The position numbers and the translations under genes are program-made. From assembly GCF_036203305.1 (NCBI RefSeq), contig NZ_CP108131.1, positions 1,364,001 through 1,428,000 on the forward strand: a stretch of DNA of 64,000 nucleotides. Direction: 5' to 3'. Of the stretch, positions 36,645-44,959 are shown piece after piece (positions within the stretch are counted from its first letter, which is position 1; the number at the start of each line of letters is the position of its first letter). This DNA comes from Streptomyces sp. NBC_00190 (lineage in GTDB: Bacteria > Actinomycetota > Actinomycetes > Streptomycetales > Streptomycetaceae). The notes under the pieces were generated by a model. It made no database searches and was not told where the DNA came from. It saw nothing but the letters and a program-made list of their open reading frames with translations.

Positions 36645-38168
36645 ATGGCCCGTTACGCTGCGCCCGGTACCGAGGGGGCGCTCATGTCGTACGCGTCCCG
36701 CTACGGCCACTTCATCGGCGGCGAGTACGTCGAGCCCGCCCGTGGCCAGTACTTCGCGAACCCCTCCCCCGTCAACGGACAGCCCTTCACCGAGGTGGCG
36801 CGCGGTACCGCGGAGGATGTGGAGCGGGCGCTGGACGCGGCGCACGCGGCCGCGCCCGCCTGGGGGCGGACCTCCGTGACGGAACGGTCCACGATCCTGC
36901 TGCGCATCGCGGACCGGATGGAGCAGAACCTGGAGGCGCTCGCGGTCGCGGAGACCTGGGAGAACGGCAAGCCCGTACGGGAGACCCTGGCGGCCGACAT
37001 GCCGCTGGCCATCGACCAGTTCCGCTATTTCGCGGGCGCCCTGCGCGCGCAGGAAGGGGCCCTGAGCCAGCTCGACGACGACACGGTGGCGTACCACTTC
37101 CACGAACCGCTGGGCGTGGTCGGCCAGATCATCCCGTGGAACTTCCCGATCCTGATGGCGGTGTGGAAGCTGGCTCCCGCGCTGGCCGCGGGCAACACGG
37201 TGGTGCTCAAACCGGCCGAGCAGACCCCGGCGTCGGTGCACTACTGGCTGAGCCTGGTGGCGGACCTGCTGCCGCCGGGCGTGGTGAACGTCGTCAACGG
37301 CTTCGGTGAGGAGGCCGGGAAGCCGCTGGCCTCCAGCCCGCGCGTGGCGAAGATCGCCTTCACCGGCGAGACCTCCACCGGGCGGCTGATCATGCAGTAC
37401 GCGGCCGAGCACCTGAAGCCCGTCACCCTGGAACTCGGTGGCAAGAGCCCGAACCTGTTCTTCGACGACATCTGGTCGACCGACGACGACCTGCGCGACA
37501 AGGCCCTGGAGGGGTTCACCATGTTCGCCCTCAACCAGGGCGAGGTGTGCACCAGCCCGTCGCGCGCCCTGATCGAGCGGGGACGGTACGGGGACTTCCT
37601 CGACGCGGCGGTGGCGCGCACGGAAATGATCGTGCCGGGCCACCCGTTGGACACGGACACGATGATCGGCGCGCAGGCCTCGGAGGAGCAGCTGAAGAAG
37701 GTCCTGTCGTATGTGGAGATCGGCCAGAAGGAGGGCGCGAAGGTCCTCACCGGCGGTCTGCGCCAGGAACTCGACGGCGATCTGGCCGGTGGCTTCTACG
37801 TCCAGCCGACCATCTTCGAGGGCGACAACCGCATGCGGATCTTCCAGGAGGAAATCTTCGGACCGGTGGTGTCGGTGACCTCGTTCCAGGACTTCGACGA
37901 CGCGGTGCGGATCGCGAACGACACGGCGTACGGCCTGGGCGCCGGCGTGTGGACCCGCGACATCAACACCGCCTACCGCGCGGGCCGCGCGATCCAGGCG
38001 GGCCGCGTCTGGACGAACTGTTACCACGCGTACCCGGCGCACGCGGCCTTCGGCGGCTACAAGCAGTCCGGCATCGGCCGCGAGACCCACAAGATGATGC
38101 TGGAGCACTACCAGCAGACGAAGAACCTCCTGGTCAGTTACTCCCCGAAGAAGCTGGGCTTCTTCTAG
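36645..38168 (+). CDS. exaC: NAD-dependent aldehyde dehydrogenase (ExaC/AldA-like)
   Basis: 507 residues, typical ALDH length. NAD-binding and catalytic features: [23 protein letters not shown] (in two parts), [12 protein letters not shown], catalytic Glu in LELGGKSPN, catalytic Cys in [11 protein letters not shown], and [10 protein letters not shown]. It oxidises acetaldehyde or other short aldehydes to acids, probably under control of the adjacent GAF regulator. The last codons ([17 protein letters not shown]) and the terminator that follows have a diverged second copy at about 55302-55417, marking both ends of the island between them. Confidence 0.94.
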   Translation: MARYAAPGTEGALMSYASRYGHFIGGEYVEPARGQYFANPSPVNGQPFTEVARGTAEDVERALDAAHAAAPAWGRTSVTERSTILLRIADRMEQNLEALAVAETWENGKPVRETLAADMPLAIDQFRYFAGALRAQEGALSQLDDDTVAYHFHEPLGVVGQIIPWNFPILMAVWKLAPALAAGNTVVLKPAEQTPASVHYWLSLVADLLPPGVVNVVNGFGEEAGKPLASSPRVAKIAFTGETSTGRLIMQYAAEHLKPVTLELGGKSPNLFFDDIWSTDDDLRDKALEGFTMFALNQGEVCTSPSRALIERGRYGDFLDAAVARTEMIVPGHPLDTDTMIGAQASEEQLKKVLSYVEIGQKEGAKVLTGGLRQELDGDLAGGFYVQPTIFEGDNRMRIFQEEIFGPVVSVTSFQDFDDAVRIANDTAYGLGAGVWTRDINTAYRAGRAIQAGRVWTNCYHAYPAHAAFGGYKQSGIGRETHKMMLEHYQQTKNLLVSYSPKKLGFF

Positions 38169-38177
38169 AGGCACAAA

Positions 38178-38219
38178 AGAAGGCGCCTGACCTGGGCTTT
38201 TGCCCGTCAGGCGCCTTCT
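38178..38219 (+). terminator. Strong terminator of the aldehyde dehydrogenase gene
   Basis: Perfect 14-base inverted repeat (AGAAGGCGCCTGAC and complement) enclosing GGGC-TTTT-GCCC, ten bases after the stop codon. An 84-percent-similar copy of this stretch, by my own hand alignment, occurs at 55378-55417. Confidence 0.9.
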
Positions 38220-38330
38220 ACGCGCCCCTCTCACAACGAGGACCGCTCTGCGCGCCCTATCCCAGTTCCTCCCACCGCCATCCCGCGCCTGACCAGCGGT
38301 TCCGGACCAGTCACGGACCAGATCTGACGA

Positions 38331-38561
38331 TCAGCCCTCTGCAGCAGCCTCACCGGCACGCCGGTCCAACTCCTGCAAGGACTGCTCAATGAGCCGGCTG
38401 GAGTGCTCCTAAACGCCGGCGAGGAACTTGGCGTAGCGACGGAAGAGGACCCCGATGCCCTGCCCGGCATGTCGAGCACACTCGGCCGGGTCCACGCCAG
38501 AGCGAAGCCAGAACGAGATGCCGGCGTGCCGGAGGTCGTAGGGCCGCCCCCTTCCGCTCCT
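38331..38561 (-). pseudogene. Remnant of a phage-type tyrosine integrase (C-terminal part)
   Basis: Reading the minus strand, the catalytic C-terminus of an actinobacterial tyrosine recombinase is recognisable: RPYDLRHAGISFWLRSGVD (catalytic Arg and His), AECARHAGQGIGVLFRRY (box with Gln where His/Gly-His is usual) and the nucleophile Tyr in YAKFLAGV. A TAG stop at 38409-38411 interrupts the frame, after which it continues in frame as EHSSRLIEQSLQELDRRAG to a TGA at 38331. The N-terminal half is missing or unrecognisable. It lies 110 bases after the ALDH terminator, the expected place for an integrase of an element inserted at that gene end. Confidence 0.75.
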
Positions 38562-38679
38562 CCGGCGGCTCCGTTCCCCATGCCTTCTTGTTGAACGCCC
38601 ACGAGCAGAGCGCACGCCGAAGAACGCGCGGCTCAGGAAAGGCGGCCCCAGGGCGTACCAGGCGGGTGCAATCGACGCG

Positions 38680-38736
38680 CACGACTGGCTCACCGCCTAC
38701 CACCTGCCGCCCTGCGCACCCGGCCTCAACCCCGTG
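38680..38736 (+). mobile_element. Fragment of IS630-type transposase C-terminus
   Basis: On the plus strand the frame at 38683-38736 reads DWLTAYHLPPCAPGLNPV, matching the conserved end of IS630-family DDE transposases (...LPxYAPELNPVE). Nothing else of the protein is in frame, so it is a small relic. Confidence 0.55.
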
Positions 38737-39004
38737 GCCTGTGGTCGAGGACCGCCTGCCGCACGGCGGCCTGCTCGGCCTCGCCGAGCACCTGGTGCAA
38801 CCCGACCGGCTTACCGCGCGGGCGCATGACCAGCGCCTCCCGGCCGTCGATCTGCCACTTCGCCCACCACTTGTCGACCGCCTTCAGCGACACCCCGAAC
38901 AGCGCCGCCACGTCCTCACGGTCCCGCCCCGCCACCAGCGCGGCCACCGCCCGCAGCCGCAGGGCCTCCTGCGCCGACGGCGACAGCTGCCGCGCGTCCC
39001 CCAC
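38726..39004 (-). pseudogene. N-terminal fragment of IS630-type transposase
   Basis: 92-residue open frame on the minus strand: two helix-turn-helix units (LRLRAVAALVAGRDREDVAALFGVSLKAVDKWWAKW, read in parts; GREALVMRPRGKPVG) typical of the N-terminus of IS630/winged HTH transposases. It breaks off before the DDE domain, next to a C-terminal relic lying on the opposite strand, so the element is rearranged and dead. Confidence 0.68.
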
Positions 39005-39286
39005 CCGGCCAACGACCCAGAACCCGAACCGTTTCTGATCAATGCCAGCTCGCGTTCACCGTCGCCCGCAGGGCAGCCACTGCCCATCAGGCACGACATG
39101 ACGCATGAGTTTGACAGAGGGGAGATGGCAGGTTTTGATCAACTTTCACTGGAGGAAAGGGCGGCATCTGGGGAGGGGCGCGCGAGGCTTCTCGATGCCT
39201 TGCACGGAACGTCATACCAAATGGCGTCGGCCGGCTGATGACATATCACACTGTCAGCTGCTCGAGAACGACACGAGACTGGAACC
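39005..39286 (+). promoter_or_regulatory. Upstream region of the RiPP transport/modification operon
   Basis: No certain gene. TTGACA at 39111-39116 followed after 17 bases by a poor -10 (TTTGAT, 39134-39139) is a possible promoter. A 46-codon frame (ATG 39098, or 37 codons from ATG 39125) ends at 39238, but has only a badly spaced GAGGGGAG site and no Cys. G+C drops visibly from here on. Confidence 0.35.
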
Positions 39287-40240
39287 ATGAACGACGACAA
39301 CGGTTTAGTGATCGACGCGCGTGACGTGCAGAGAACGTACGGGGCCGGGGGGAGGAACGAGTACAGGGCAGTACGTGGTGTGACGCTGCAGGTCCGCCGC
39401 GGCGAAGTCTTTGCACTCCTGGGGGCCAATGGTGCCGGGAAGACCTCCATCGTCGAATTGTTGGAGGGATTGGCGCCCGCGGACGGCGGCACGGTACGCG
39501 TACTTGGGCATGACCCCTACCGAGAGCGGACACTTGTGCGCCCATTGACCGGCGTCATGCTTCAGAGTGGTGGGTTTCCCGCAGATCTCACGGTGACAGA
39601 AGTAGCGCGTTTCTGGGCTCGGTGTGCTCGCCCTGGCCGAACGGTGTCCGAGGTACTGAGCCTTGTGGGGCTGCAAAGTCGCCAATCGGTGCCCGTGAAG
39701 CAGTTGTCCGGCGGGGAGCACCGCCGCCTGGATCTGGCGCTCGCGGTGATGGGACGGCCTGAGGTCTTGTTTCTGGACGAGCCGACGACCGGGATGGACC
39801 CCGAAGGCCGTCGGGACACCTGGGAGATCGTCCAGCAGCTGCGGCAGGAAGGGGTCACGGTACTGCTCACGACGCACTACCTCGAAGAAGCGGAAGGCAT
39901 CGCCGACCGCGTGGCCATCCTGCAGGATGGCGTCGTTGTTGCAGAGGGGACCACCGCTGATGTGATTGCGGACCACCCTTCCCGGGTTTCCTTCGAATTG
40001 CCCGCGGATTGTTCGGAGGCGCTGCCGGCCATGCCCGGAGTGACGAGGCGTGAGGTTCATGGGCGGACAGTCGTGCTACATACCCAGTACCTGCAGCCTG
40101 TCCTCACAAAGCTGCTGGTGTGGGCCAACCGGCACGGGGTCGTTCTGCAAGGCCTCGATGCGAGGTCTGCGACACTTGAAGATGCCTTTCTGGCCATGAC
40201 TCCCACCGGGCAGTCACGATCCGTGAAGGTGGGATCATGA
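39287..40240 (+). CDS. ABC transporter ATP-binding protein (peptide export or immunity)
   Basis: 317 residues. Walker A LLGANGAGKTSIVELL, Q-loop LQSGGFPADLT, signature LSGGEHRRLDLALA, Walker B VLFLDEPTTGMD and H-loop LLTTHYLEEAEG are all intact; the layout is that of DrrA/CcmA-type ATPases paired with ABC-2 permeases. The next gene, an ABC-2 permease, starts inside its stop (ATGA at 40237-40240). As first gene of the RiPP block it probably exports the mature peptide or protects the producer. Base composition is visibly less GC-rich than the flanks. Confidence 0.92.
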   Translation: MNDDNGLVIDARDVQRTYGAGGRNEYRAVRGVTLQVRRGEVFALLGANGAGKTSIVELLEGLAPADGGTVRVLGHDPYRERTLVRPLTGVMLQSGGFPADLTVTEVARFWARCARPGRTVSEVLSLVGLQSRQSVPVKQLSGGEHRRLDLALAVMGRPEVLFLDEPTTGMDPEGRRDTWEIVQQLRQEGVTVLLTTHYLEEAEGIADRVAILQDGVVVAEGTTADVIADHPSRVSFELPADCSEALPAMPGVTRREVHGRTVVLHTQYLQPVLTKLLVWANRHGVVLQGLDARSATLEDAFLAMTPTGQSRSVKVGS

Positions 40241-41043
40241 GCACGAACCTTTCCTCGGCGACTTCAGCCCGGGGGAATCGGCTCTTTGCCTTGGGGCGCG
40301 CAGAGTTGACCATGCTGATGCGGAACAGAAGTGCACTTTTCTCGGCACTCGTCCTGCCTCTCGGATCTCTGGTGATCATGTACTCCTTCGTGCCCTCGAC
40401 CTTCACGGGCGAGGGCCAGGTGCGAGTCGATTCCAGGCCCGTCCTGGTTACCGGCACGATCGGTATGGTCCTGCTCTTCGTCGTGTACTCCAATCTGGTG
40501 GGCGCGTTCGTGGCACGGAGGGAAGGGATGGTTCTCAAGCGGCTGCGTACCGGGTCCCTGACTGATGGCGAGATCCTGGCCGGTACCGCTCTGCCTGCTG
40601 CAGCTGTGGCATGGGCGCAGTGCGGCCTCGTCATTGGTCTCGGCATCGGCGTGCTGGGGTTGGTGGCGCCTGCTGACCCGGCACTGCTGACGATCGGCAT
40701 CCTGGTGGGAACGCTCCTGGTGGCGGCACTGGCCGCCTGCACAGCGAACTTCACTCGCAGCGTGGAGATGGCGCAGCTGACCACGATGCCGTTGCTTCTG
40801 GTCTCCGTTGCCGGATCGGGTCTGGCGATCCCTTCGGCAGCCATTCCGTCCTGGCTGGCTGAGTGGTGCGCGTACCTGCCGTTGACGTCGGCGATGGATC
40901 TTGTTCGCGCGGGGTGGCTCGGCGCTCCTGACGGGGAGGCTGTCTGGCCTGCGGCGCTGCCTGACCTGGTGGGCGCCGGCGCATGGACGGTCGCTGCTGT
41001 GTGGGCCGCCCGTACGCGGTTCCGCTGGGAGGCCCGCAAGTGA
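40237..41043 (+). CDS. ABC-2 type transporter permease
   Basis: 268 residues, six hydrophobic helices (e.g. ALFSALVLPLGSLVIMYSFV, TGTIGMVLLFVVYSNLVGAFV, LLTIGILVGTLLVAALAACTA). The cytoplasmic RREGMVLKRLRTGSLTDGEILAG is the usual ABC-2 coupling segment. It forms the membrane half of the transporter with the preceding ATPase and overlaps it by four bases; its stop overlaps the GTG of the next gene (GTGA at 41040-41043). Confidence 0.92.
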   Translation: MSTNLSSATSARGNRLFALGRAELTMLMRNRSALFSALVLPLGSLVIMYSFVPSTFTGEGQVRVDSRPVLVTGTIGMVLLFVVYSNLVGAFVARREGMVLKRLRTGSLTDGEILAGTALPAAAVAWAQCGLVIGLGIGVLGLVAPADPALLTIGILVGTLLVAALAACTANFTRSVEMAQLTTMPLLLVSVAGSGLAIPSAAIPSWLAEWCAYLPLTSAMDLVRAGWLGAPDGEAVWPAALPDLVGAGAWTVAAVWAARTRFRWEARK

Positions 41044-41765
41044 CTTCTCCTGTAGGCCGTAACCACGATCAGGCCGAATTCGAAACATTCCACAGGATGC
41101 CCGCAGGGTCGGATTCTCCGGGTGTGGACGAGGGAGGATCTGCAGTGTCCGTCACCCCCCCTGCAGCGAAAGTGATTCCGAAGCAGTCCAAGCTTGGGAT
41201 GGCGAAAGTACTGGGCGGAGCCCTCCGTGATTGGGTTGTCCGCCGGCCTCTTCCCGGGGTCGAACAGGCGACGTCGCTGCGGCACTCCTCCGACACCCGC
41301 CAGATGATCATCATTCTCTGCATCATGGAGGGCGTCCTGGCATTTCTCGTCTCGAGGATGGTGCCTCCGGTTCTTCGGCCCGCGCACGCGGTGTTGGAGG
41401 TATCGATCGTCCTGATCGGGTTCGGTGCGGTTGCCGCCATGCATCGCCATCCACACCTCCTCACCTCCGAGCGGATCACGCTGCGGACGGGGTTTCTCGG
41501 CGCAGTGGAGATCCCGGTCCAGGCCATCAGTTCTGTCGGTAGGGGGCTACGCACGGTTACCGGCCGAGGGCTTCGCTCCATAGCAGATGAGGGTGACGCA
41601 GTTGCCTGCTCCGTCGGCGCCAGCGTGAATATGTACATGGAATTTGATCGGCCGCTGAGTCTGAATCTCGGGAAGCCCGGTGTTGTAGCGGCGAAGAAGA
41701 TCTATTTTGCGGCAGACGATCCCGACGCCGCAATGCGAGCAATACGAGCAGTCGTCAAACCGTAA
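41040..41765 (+). CDS. Membrane protein with two helices and a PH-like C-terminal domain
   Basis: 241 residues from GTG 41040, chosen for its overlap with the permease stop. A polar N-terminal 80 residues leads into two transmembrane helices (MIIILCIMEGVLAFLVSRMV and AVLEVSIVLIGFGAVAAM), then a soluble beta-rich part (ERITLRTGFLGAVEIPVQAISSV, VNMYMEFDRPLSLNLG) resembling bacterial PH domains. I do not recognise a family tied to RiPPs. Tightly coupled to the ABC transporter, so a role in transport or self-protection is plausible but unproven. Confidence 0.8.
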   Translation: MTSPVGRNHDQAEFETFHRMPAGSDSPGVDEGGSAVSVTPPAAKVIPKQSKLGMAKVLGGALRDWVVRRPLPGVEQATSLRHSSDTRQMIIILCIMEGVLAFLVSRMVPPVLRPAHAVLEVSIVLIGFGAVAAMHRHPHLLTSERITLRTGFLGAVEIPVQAISSVGRGLRTVTGRGLRSIADEGDAVACSVGASVNMYMEFDRPLSLNLGKPGVVAAKKIYFAADDPDAAMRAIRAVVKP

Positions 41766-41775
41766 GGAAATTGCT

Positions 41776-42153
41776 GTGAGTGGTGAAGTGCAGGAATTTA
41801 TTTCTTTACCGATGGATACCGTGGAAGCCCAAGTGGTCGAGCGCCAGATCGCCGCCTACAACAGCCAGTTGCTCGACGACTTCATGGACTGTTACGCCGA
41901 CCAAGCCGAACTGTTGATCGACGGAGTCCTCGCCATTTCCGGACAGGAAGCACTGCGCGGCATGTATGCCCAGCAGTTCGCGACCAAGCCTGCTCAGGCC
42001 GCCGTGTTGGGCCGCATTGTTCAGGGCGAATGGATCATCGACCACGAGCGGGTCGTCGTGGAAGGCCAAGCGGCGACACTCGTCGCCATGTATCGCATAC
42101 GGGACGGGCTGATCCAGCAGGTGAACTTCGTGGGCCAGGAGGTAGAAAGATGA
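41776..42153 (+). CDS. NTF2-like / SnoaL-type small protein
   Basis: 125 residues from GTG 41776 with AAGGAA upstream. The pattern VVERQIAAYNSQLLDDFMDCYADQAEL, GQEALRGMYAQQF, VEGQAATLVAMYRIRDGLIQQVNFVG matches the cone-shaped NTF2/SnoaL fold, which serves as isomerase, cyclase or small-molecule binder. Its stop overlaps the ATG of the LLM-type reductase gene. Within the cluster it may bind the peptide or an amino-acid substrate; no catalytic residue can be named. Confidence 0.8.
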   Translation: MSGEVQEFISLPMDTVEAQVVERQIAAYNSQLLDDFMDCYADQAELLIDGVLAISGQEALRGMYAQQFATKPAQAAVLGRIVQGEWIIDHERVVVEGQAATLVAMYRIRDGLIQQVNFVGQEVER

Positions 42154-43166
42154 ACGAATTCACAGCCCGCAAGGGGGCGCAGCTCCCGGCTGGAGATATT
42201 TCGGTCTTCTTCCCGGTGATGCCGGCTCGACCGGCCGACGTCATCGGTTTTGCCGAACTCGTCCGCGACACCAGTCTTACCCGCCTGTGGATGGGCCAGT
42301 CCCTGACCCTCGACACGAATCAGGTCTTCTCGCATCTCGCGGGTCAAGGGCTCTGCATACCCGTTGGTACCGCAGTGACCGTCATGGCATTGCGCCATCC
42401 GTACGAGGCTGCGGCCTCGGCGCGTTCCGTGGCTGCGCTCACCGGGGAGTCGGTCATTGCAGGGTTCGGTCCCGGCGGAGCCAATTTCGTCCGTTCGCTT
42501 CGCGGCTCCACCTACGAAAGCCCGCTCACCGCGAGTCGTGAATATGTGTCGCTCGTGCGGGAGGCACTGACCGGGGAGACGGTCCGTCGAGACGGCCGGT
42601 ACCACGTCCTGCACGGGGCCCTGCCGACGCTGCCTTTCGGGAATCCTCCGGTGCACGTGGGCCTGGGCGTCCTGCGGCCGGGTATGGCCCGGCTCGCCGG
42701 CGAAGTGGCGGATGCCGCCATCACCTGGCTCACCCCTCTGCCCTACCTCCGCGACACGCTTCTCCCCGCATTGCGCGAGGGCGCCCGGAGCCAGGACCGC
42801 AGCCTGCCGCGCGTGGTGTCACTGGTGCATTTCGCGGTCGACCGCCCCGATCGCGACTCGCGAGCTCTCGTACTGGCCGCCAACAGGATGCATCTCAGCT
42901 CGGAGCACTACACATCGATGCTCCGCGGGGCCGGAGTGCAGGCCGATCCCGCGGACGTGAACGCCGGCGCCGAGGCGCTGGTCGAGAACCAGGTCTTCGT
43001 TACGGGTTCCGCCGGTGAGATCGCGGAGCGGATTCGAGAGTACTTCCGCTCGGGCGTCGACGAGGTGGTGCTCAGTCCGTCCGGCGTTCTGGTGCGACAC
43101 GGCATCGAGGCCGCTCTCATCGACCTGCGCGCCGTCCTCGCGGAACTCGAGCACGACCATGTCTGA
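42150..43166 (+). CDS. LLM-class flavin/F420-dependent reductase (LanJ/LxmJ-like)
   Basis: 338 residues, TIM-barrel luciferase-like fold: FFPVMPARPADVIGFAELVRD, VGTAVTVMALRHPYEAAASARSVAAL (in parts), VIAGFGPGGANFVRSL, YESPLTASREYVSLVREALTGE, PPVHVGLGVLRPGMARLAGEVADAAITWLTP (in parts). Luciferase-like monooxygenase-family enzymes in class V lanthipeptide clusters reduce dehydroamino acids with F420H2 to give D-residues. The precursor core has several Thr and one Ser that could be dehydrated, so D-Abu or D-Ala formation is the likely role. Overlaps both neighbouring genes by a few bases. Confidence 0.87.
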   Translation: MNEFTARKGAQLPAGDISVFFPVMPARPADVIGFAELVRDTSLTRLWMGQSLTLDTNQVFSHLAGQGLCIPVGTAVTVMALRHPYEAAASARSVAALTGESVIAGFGPGGANFVRSLRGSTYESPLTASREYVSLVREALTGETVRRDGRYHVLHGALPTLPFGNPPVHVGLGVLRPGMARLAGEVADAAITWLTPLPYLRDTLLPALREGARSQDRSLPRVVSLVHFAVDRPDRDSRALVLAANRMHLSSEHYTSMLRGAGVQADPADVNAGAEALVENQVFVTGSAGEIAERIREYFRSGVDEVVLSPSGVLVRHGIEAALIDLRAVLAELEHDHV

Positions 43167-43773
43167 CCCCAGCGCACCTGCGGCCTTCAGGTTCACGCCT
43201 CGCAGGCTCCTCCTGGTGGGGACCGGCGCCATCGGTGTGACCTTCCTGCCCTACTGGGTCAAGTGGCTGCGGATGGAGCTCCCGGAAACGGAATGCCGCG
43301 TCGTTGTCACGCGCAGCGCAGAGCGGTTCGTGACACGCGAAGCGCTGTCAGCGCTCAGCTCGACCGAGGCAGCCCTCGATGTCTGGCCGGACACACCGCA
43401 GACCACGGCCCAGCACGTTGCATGGGCGGAGTGGGCCCAGGCAGTTGCGGTGTATCCCGCCACCCTGAACTTCGTCAGCCGCTTCGCCATCGGCCTGGGT
43501 GACAGCCCGGCCATGCTCGCGATGCAGTGCACGCGGGCTCCCATCGGGCTTGCTCCTTCCTTGCCCCCGGGTGGAATCCACAACCCTGTGGTGCGCCGTC
43601 ACCTCAAGGAACTCGAGGAGCGTCCGAATATCAGCATCCTGCATCCCCAGAGGGGGCCCAGTTCCACAACGGGCCGTAACGATGCCTTCGTGCCCCCAGA
43701 GCTGCCCGGGCTTTTGACCTTGATGGAACAATCGCTCGGGGACAGCGGTTCTGCGGGACGCCGAGTCACGTGA
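43159..43773 (+). CDS. HFCD-family flavoprotein, peptidyl-cysteine decarboxylase (EpiD/TvaF/LanD-like)
   Basis: 204 residues. Flavin-binding start LLLVGTGAIGVTFLPYWVKWL; the active His lies in QHVAWAEWA (H86), as in the HxxxxxW block of EpiD; PATLNF at 100-105 corresponds to PASANT; APSLPPGGIHNPVVRRHLKEL is the substrate-clamp region. Such FMN enzymes oxidatively decarboxylate a C-terminal Cys to an aminoenethiol. The precursor at 44960 ends in Cys, a direct fit. The product would be condensed with a dehydrated Thr to AviMeCys. Start ATG 43159 overlaps the preceding gene by eight bases. Confidence 0.9.
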   Translation: MSDPSAPAAFRFTPRRLLLVGTGAIGVTFLPYWVKWLRMELPETECRVVVTRSAERFVTREALSALSSTEAALDVWPDTPQTTAQHVAWAEWAQAVAVYPATLNFVSRFAIGLGDSPAMLAMQCTRAPIGLAPSLPPGGIHNPVVRRHLKELEERPNISILHPQRGPSSTTGRNDAFVPPELPGLLTLMEQSLGDSGSAGRRVT

Positions 43774-44750
43774 GCGCACACCATTACGGGGATCTCGTCG
43801 ATGAGCTCGGGACCCGTTTCACCAGAACGTCTGTATACCGGCGGAAGGTTGAACAGAGTTGCGCCGACGACGGCGCCTATCTGTGGGTGCGGTCCGCCGG
43901 CCCCGCACGTTCGGTCCAGATGCAGGTGCCCGACCGTCCGGTGGAACGCCTGATGCGCGGCTTGCCCGTCACCGCATTGCGCCTGTCCTTGCCCCAGCAG
44001 GACGGGCACGCACTCGTGTATCCGGCCCCTGGCCCATGGTCCTTGGGGAAGCTGCTGATGCAGCAGCATCCCCGTCAGTCATACCCGAGGGCCCGTGAAC
44101 TCCTACGAGAACTGGGAGTCCTGCTGCGGCATCTGCACGCCTCACCTCCCGCGGATGTCGCCCTCCTTGCGGCGGACCGGAGGCCCGACCGTTCGGGAGT
44201 GCACCGGCTCGCGCACTGGCTCGCAGGAGGTGACGCCACGGCTTCGGAGCCCTTGCGCCGACTCGCAGCCCTGACCAGCGACCAGCTCGGACAGGGGCGC
44301 TGGAGGAAGTTGCGGGACTGGTGCGATGCCGCACTCGACGACAGAGCTGGGAGAGTGCTTCTGCACGGCAACCCGGGGACCGGAGTGCTCGTCCCCGGCC
44401 TCGGCGATCTGTCTTCCGTGCTACTCATCGGGGAAGACGTGCAGGTCGGGCCTACAGCTCTCGACACCGGCCGTGTGCTGGGCGAACTCACCGAATTGCG
44501 CGGCATCATCACACGCAAGGGAGGCCAGGAGGCCGCCGCCCAGTGGTCGAAACTGGGCCGTGCCTTCTTGGACGGATACGCAGATGATCTGTCACCACTC
44601 GCTGGAACGATCGCCACACTGACCGTGCTCGCCCATGTCAGGGACTATTGCGAATTCGTGGGCTGGGACGACTGGTGGTTCTCGGTTGCTCTGGAAATTA
44701 TCGCGGAGCAGCTCGACGGCAACGGGAAAGGCGCCGTTGACTGGCATTGA
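43770..44750 (+). CDS. Degenerate phosphotransferase-like protein (TvaE/LanX-type partner, tentative)
   Basis: 326 residues, GTGA-coupled to the decarboxylase gene. It keeps the outline of an aminoglycoside/choline-kinase fold: HLHASPPAD helix, then HGNPGTGVLV at 199-208 where kinases have HGDxxxxN, and VGPTALDTGRVLGEL where they have GPxxxDLA. The catalytic Asp of HGD is Asn here and no DFG-like Asp is evident, so it looks like a pseudo-kinase. AviCys RiPP pathways commonly encode a second phosphotransferase-like protein needed for dehydration or cyclisation. I place it there by position and residual motifs; exact orthology to LxmX or TvaE needs profile comparison. Confidence 0.7.
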   Translation: MSAHHYGDLVDELGTRFTRTSVYRRKVEQSCADDGAYLWVRSAGPARSVQMQVPDRPVERLMRGLPVTALRLSLPQQDGHALVYPAPGPWSLGKLLMQQHPRQSYPRARELLRELGVLLRHLHASPPADVALLAADRRPDRSGVHRLAHWLAGGDATASEPLRRLAALTSDQLGQGRWRKLRDWCDAALDDRAGRVLLHGNPGTGVLVPGLGDLSSVLLIGEDVQVGPTALDTGRVLGELTELRGIITRKGGQEAAAQWSKLGRAFLDGYADDLSPLAGTIATLTVLAHVRDYCEFVGWDDWWFSVALEIIAEQLDGNGKGAVDWH

Positions 44751-44787
44751 CAGCCGGCCCCAGTCGCCTGAATGACAGATTCCATTA

Positions 44788-44811
44788 GCCGGGCGGTTTA
44801 CGCCGCCCGGC
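44788..44811 (+). terminator. Hairpin terminator after the modification operon
   Basis: GCCGGGCGG-6 nt-CCGCCCGGC, a perfect 9-base stem, 37 bases after the preceding stop codon. It separates the seven-gene upstream operon from the precursor gene, implying the precursor has its own promoter. Confidence 0.78.
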
Positions 44812-44959
44812 AATTCGACATGCGTGAATTCGAGTCGAAAAAATTGTCGAACATTTCTTGAAAACCCTTTGAGGGGCTGCTCGGACGGTGATAGAAATGT
44901 TTCAGCAAGCGGTTCCGGGATTACTCGGAATCGGAATCCGTATAAGAAAGGGGTGTCCC

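Noticed and set aside
39098..39238. Small frame MTHEFDRGEM... as a second precursor peptide
   Set aside because: No Cys, no Thr-rich core, ribosome-binding site too close to the inner ATG; not similar to the precursor at 44960.
38169..39286. tRNA gene as integration site of the island
   Set aside because: No cloverleaf-like sequence seen at either edge; the repeated segment is the ALDH 3' end and terminator.
44888..44959. Upstream GTG start extending the precursor by 24 residues
   Set aside because: No ribosome-binding site at 44888, whereas AAGAAAGGGG is correctly placed for ATG 44960; the extension is unlike RiPP leaders.
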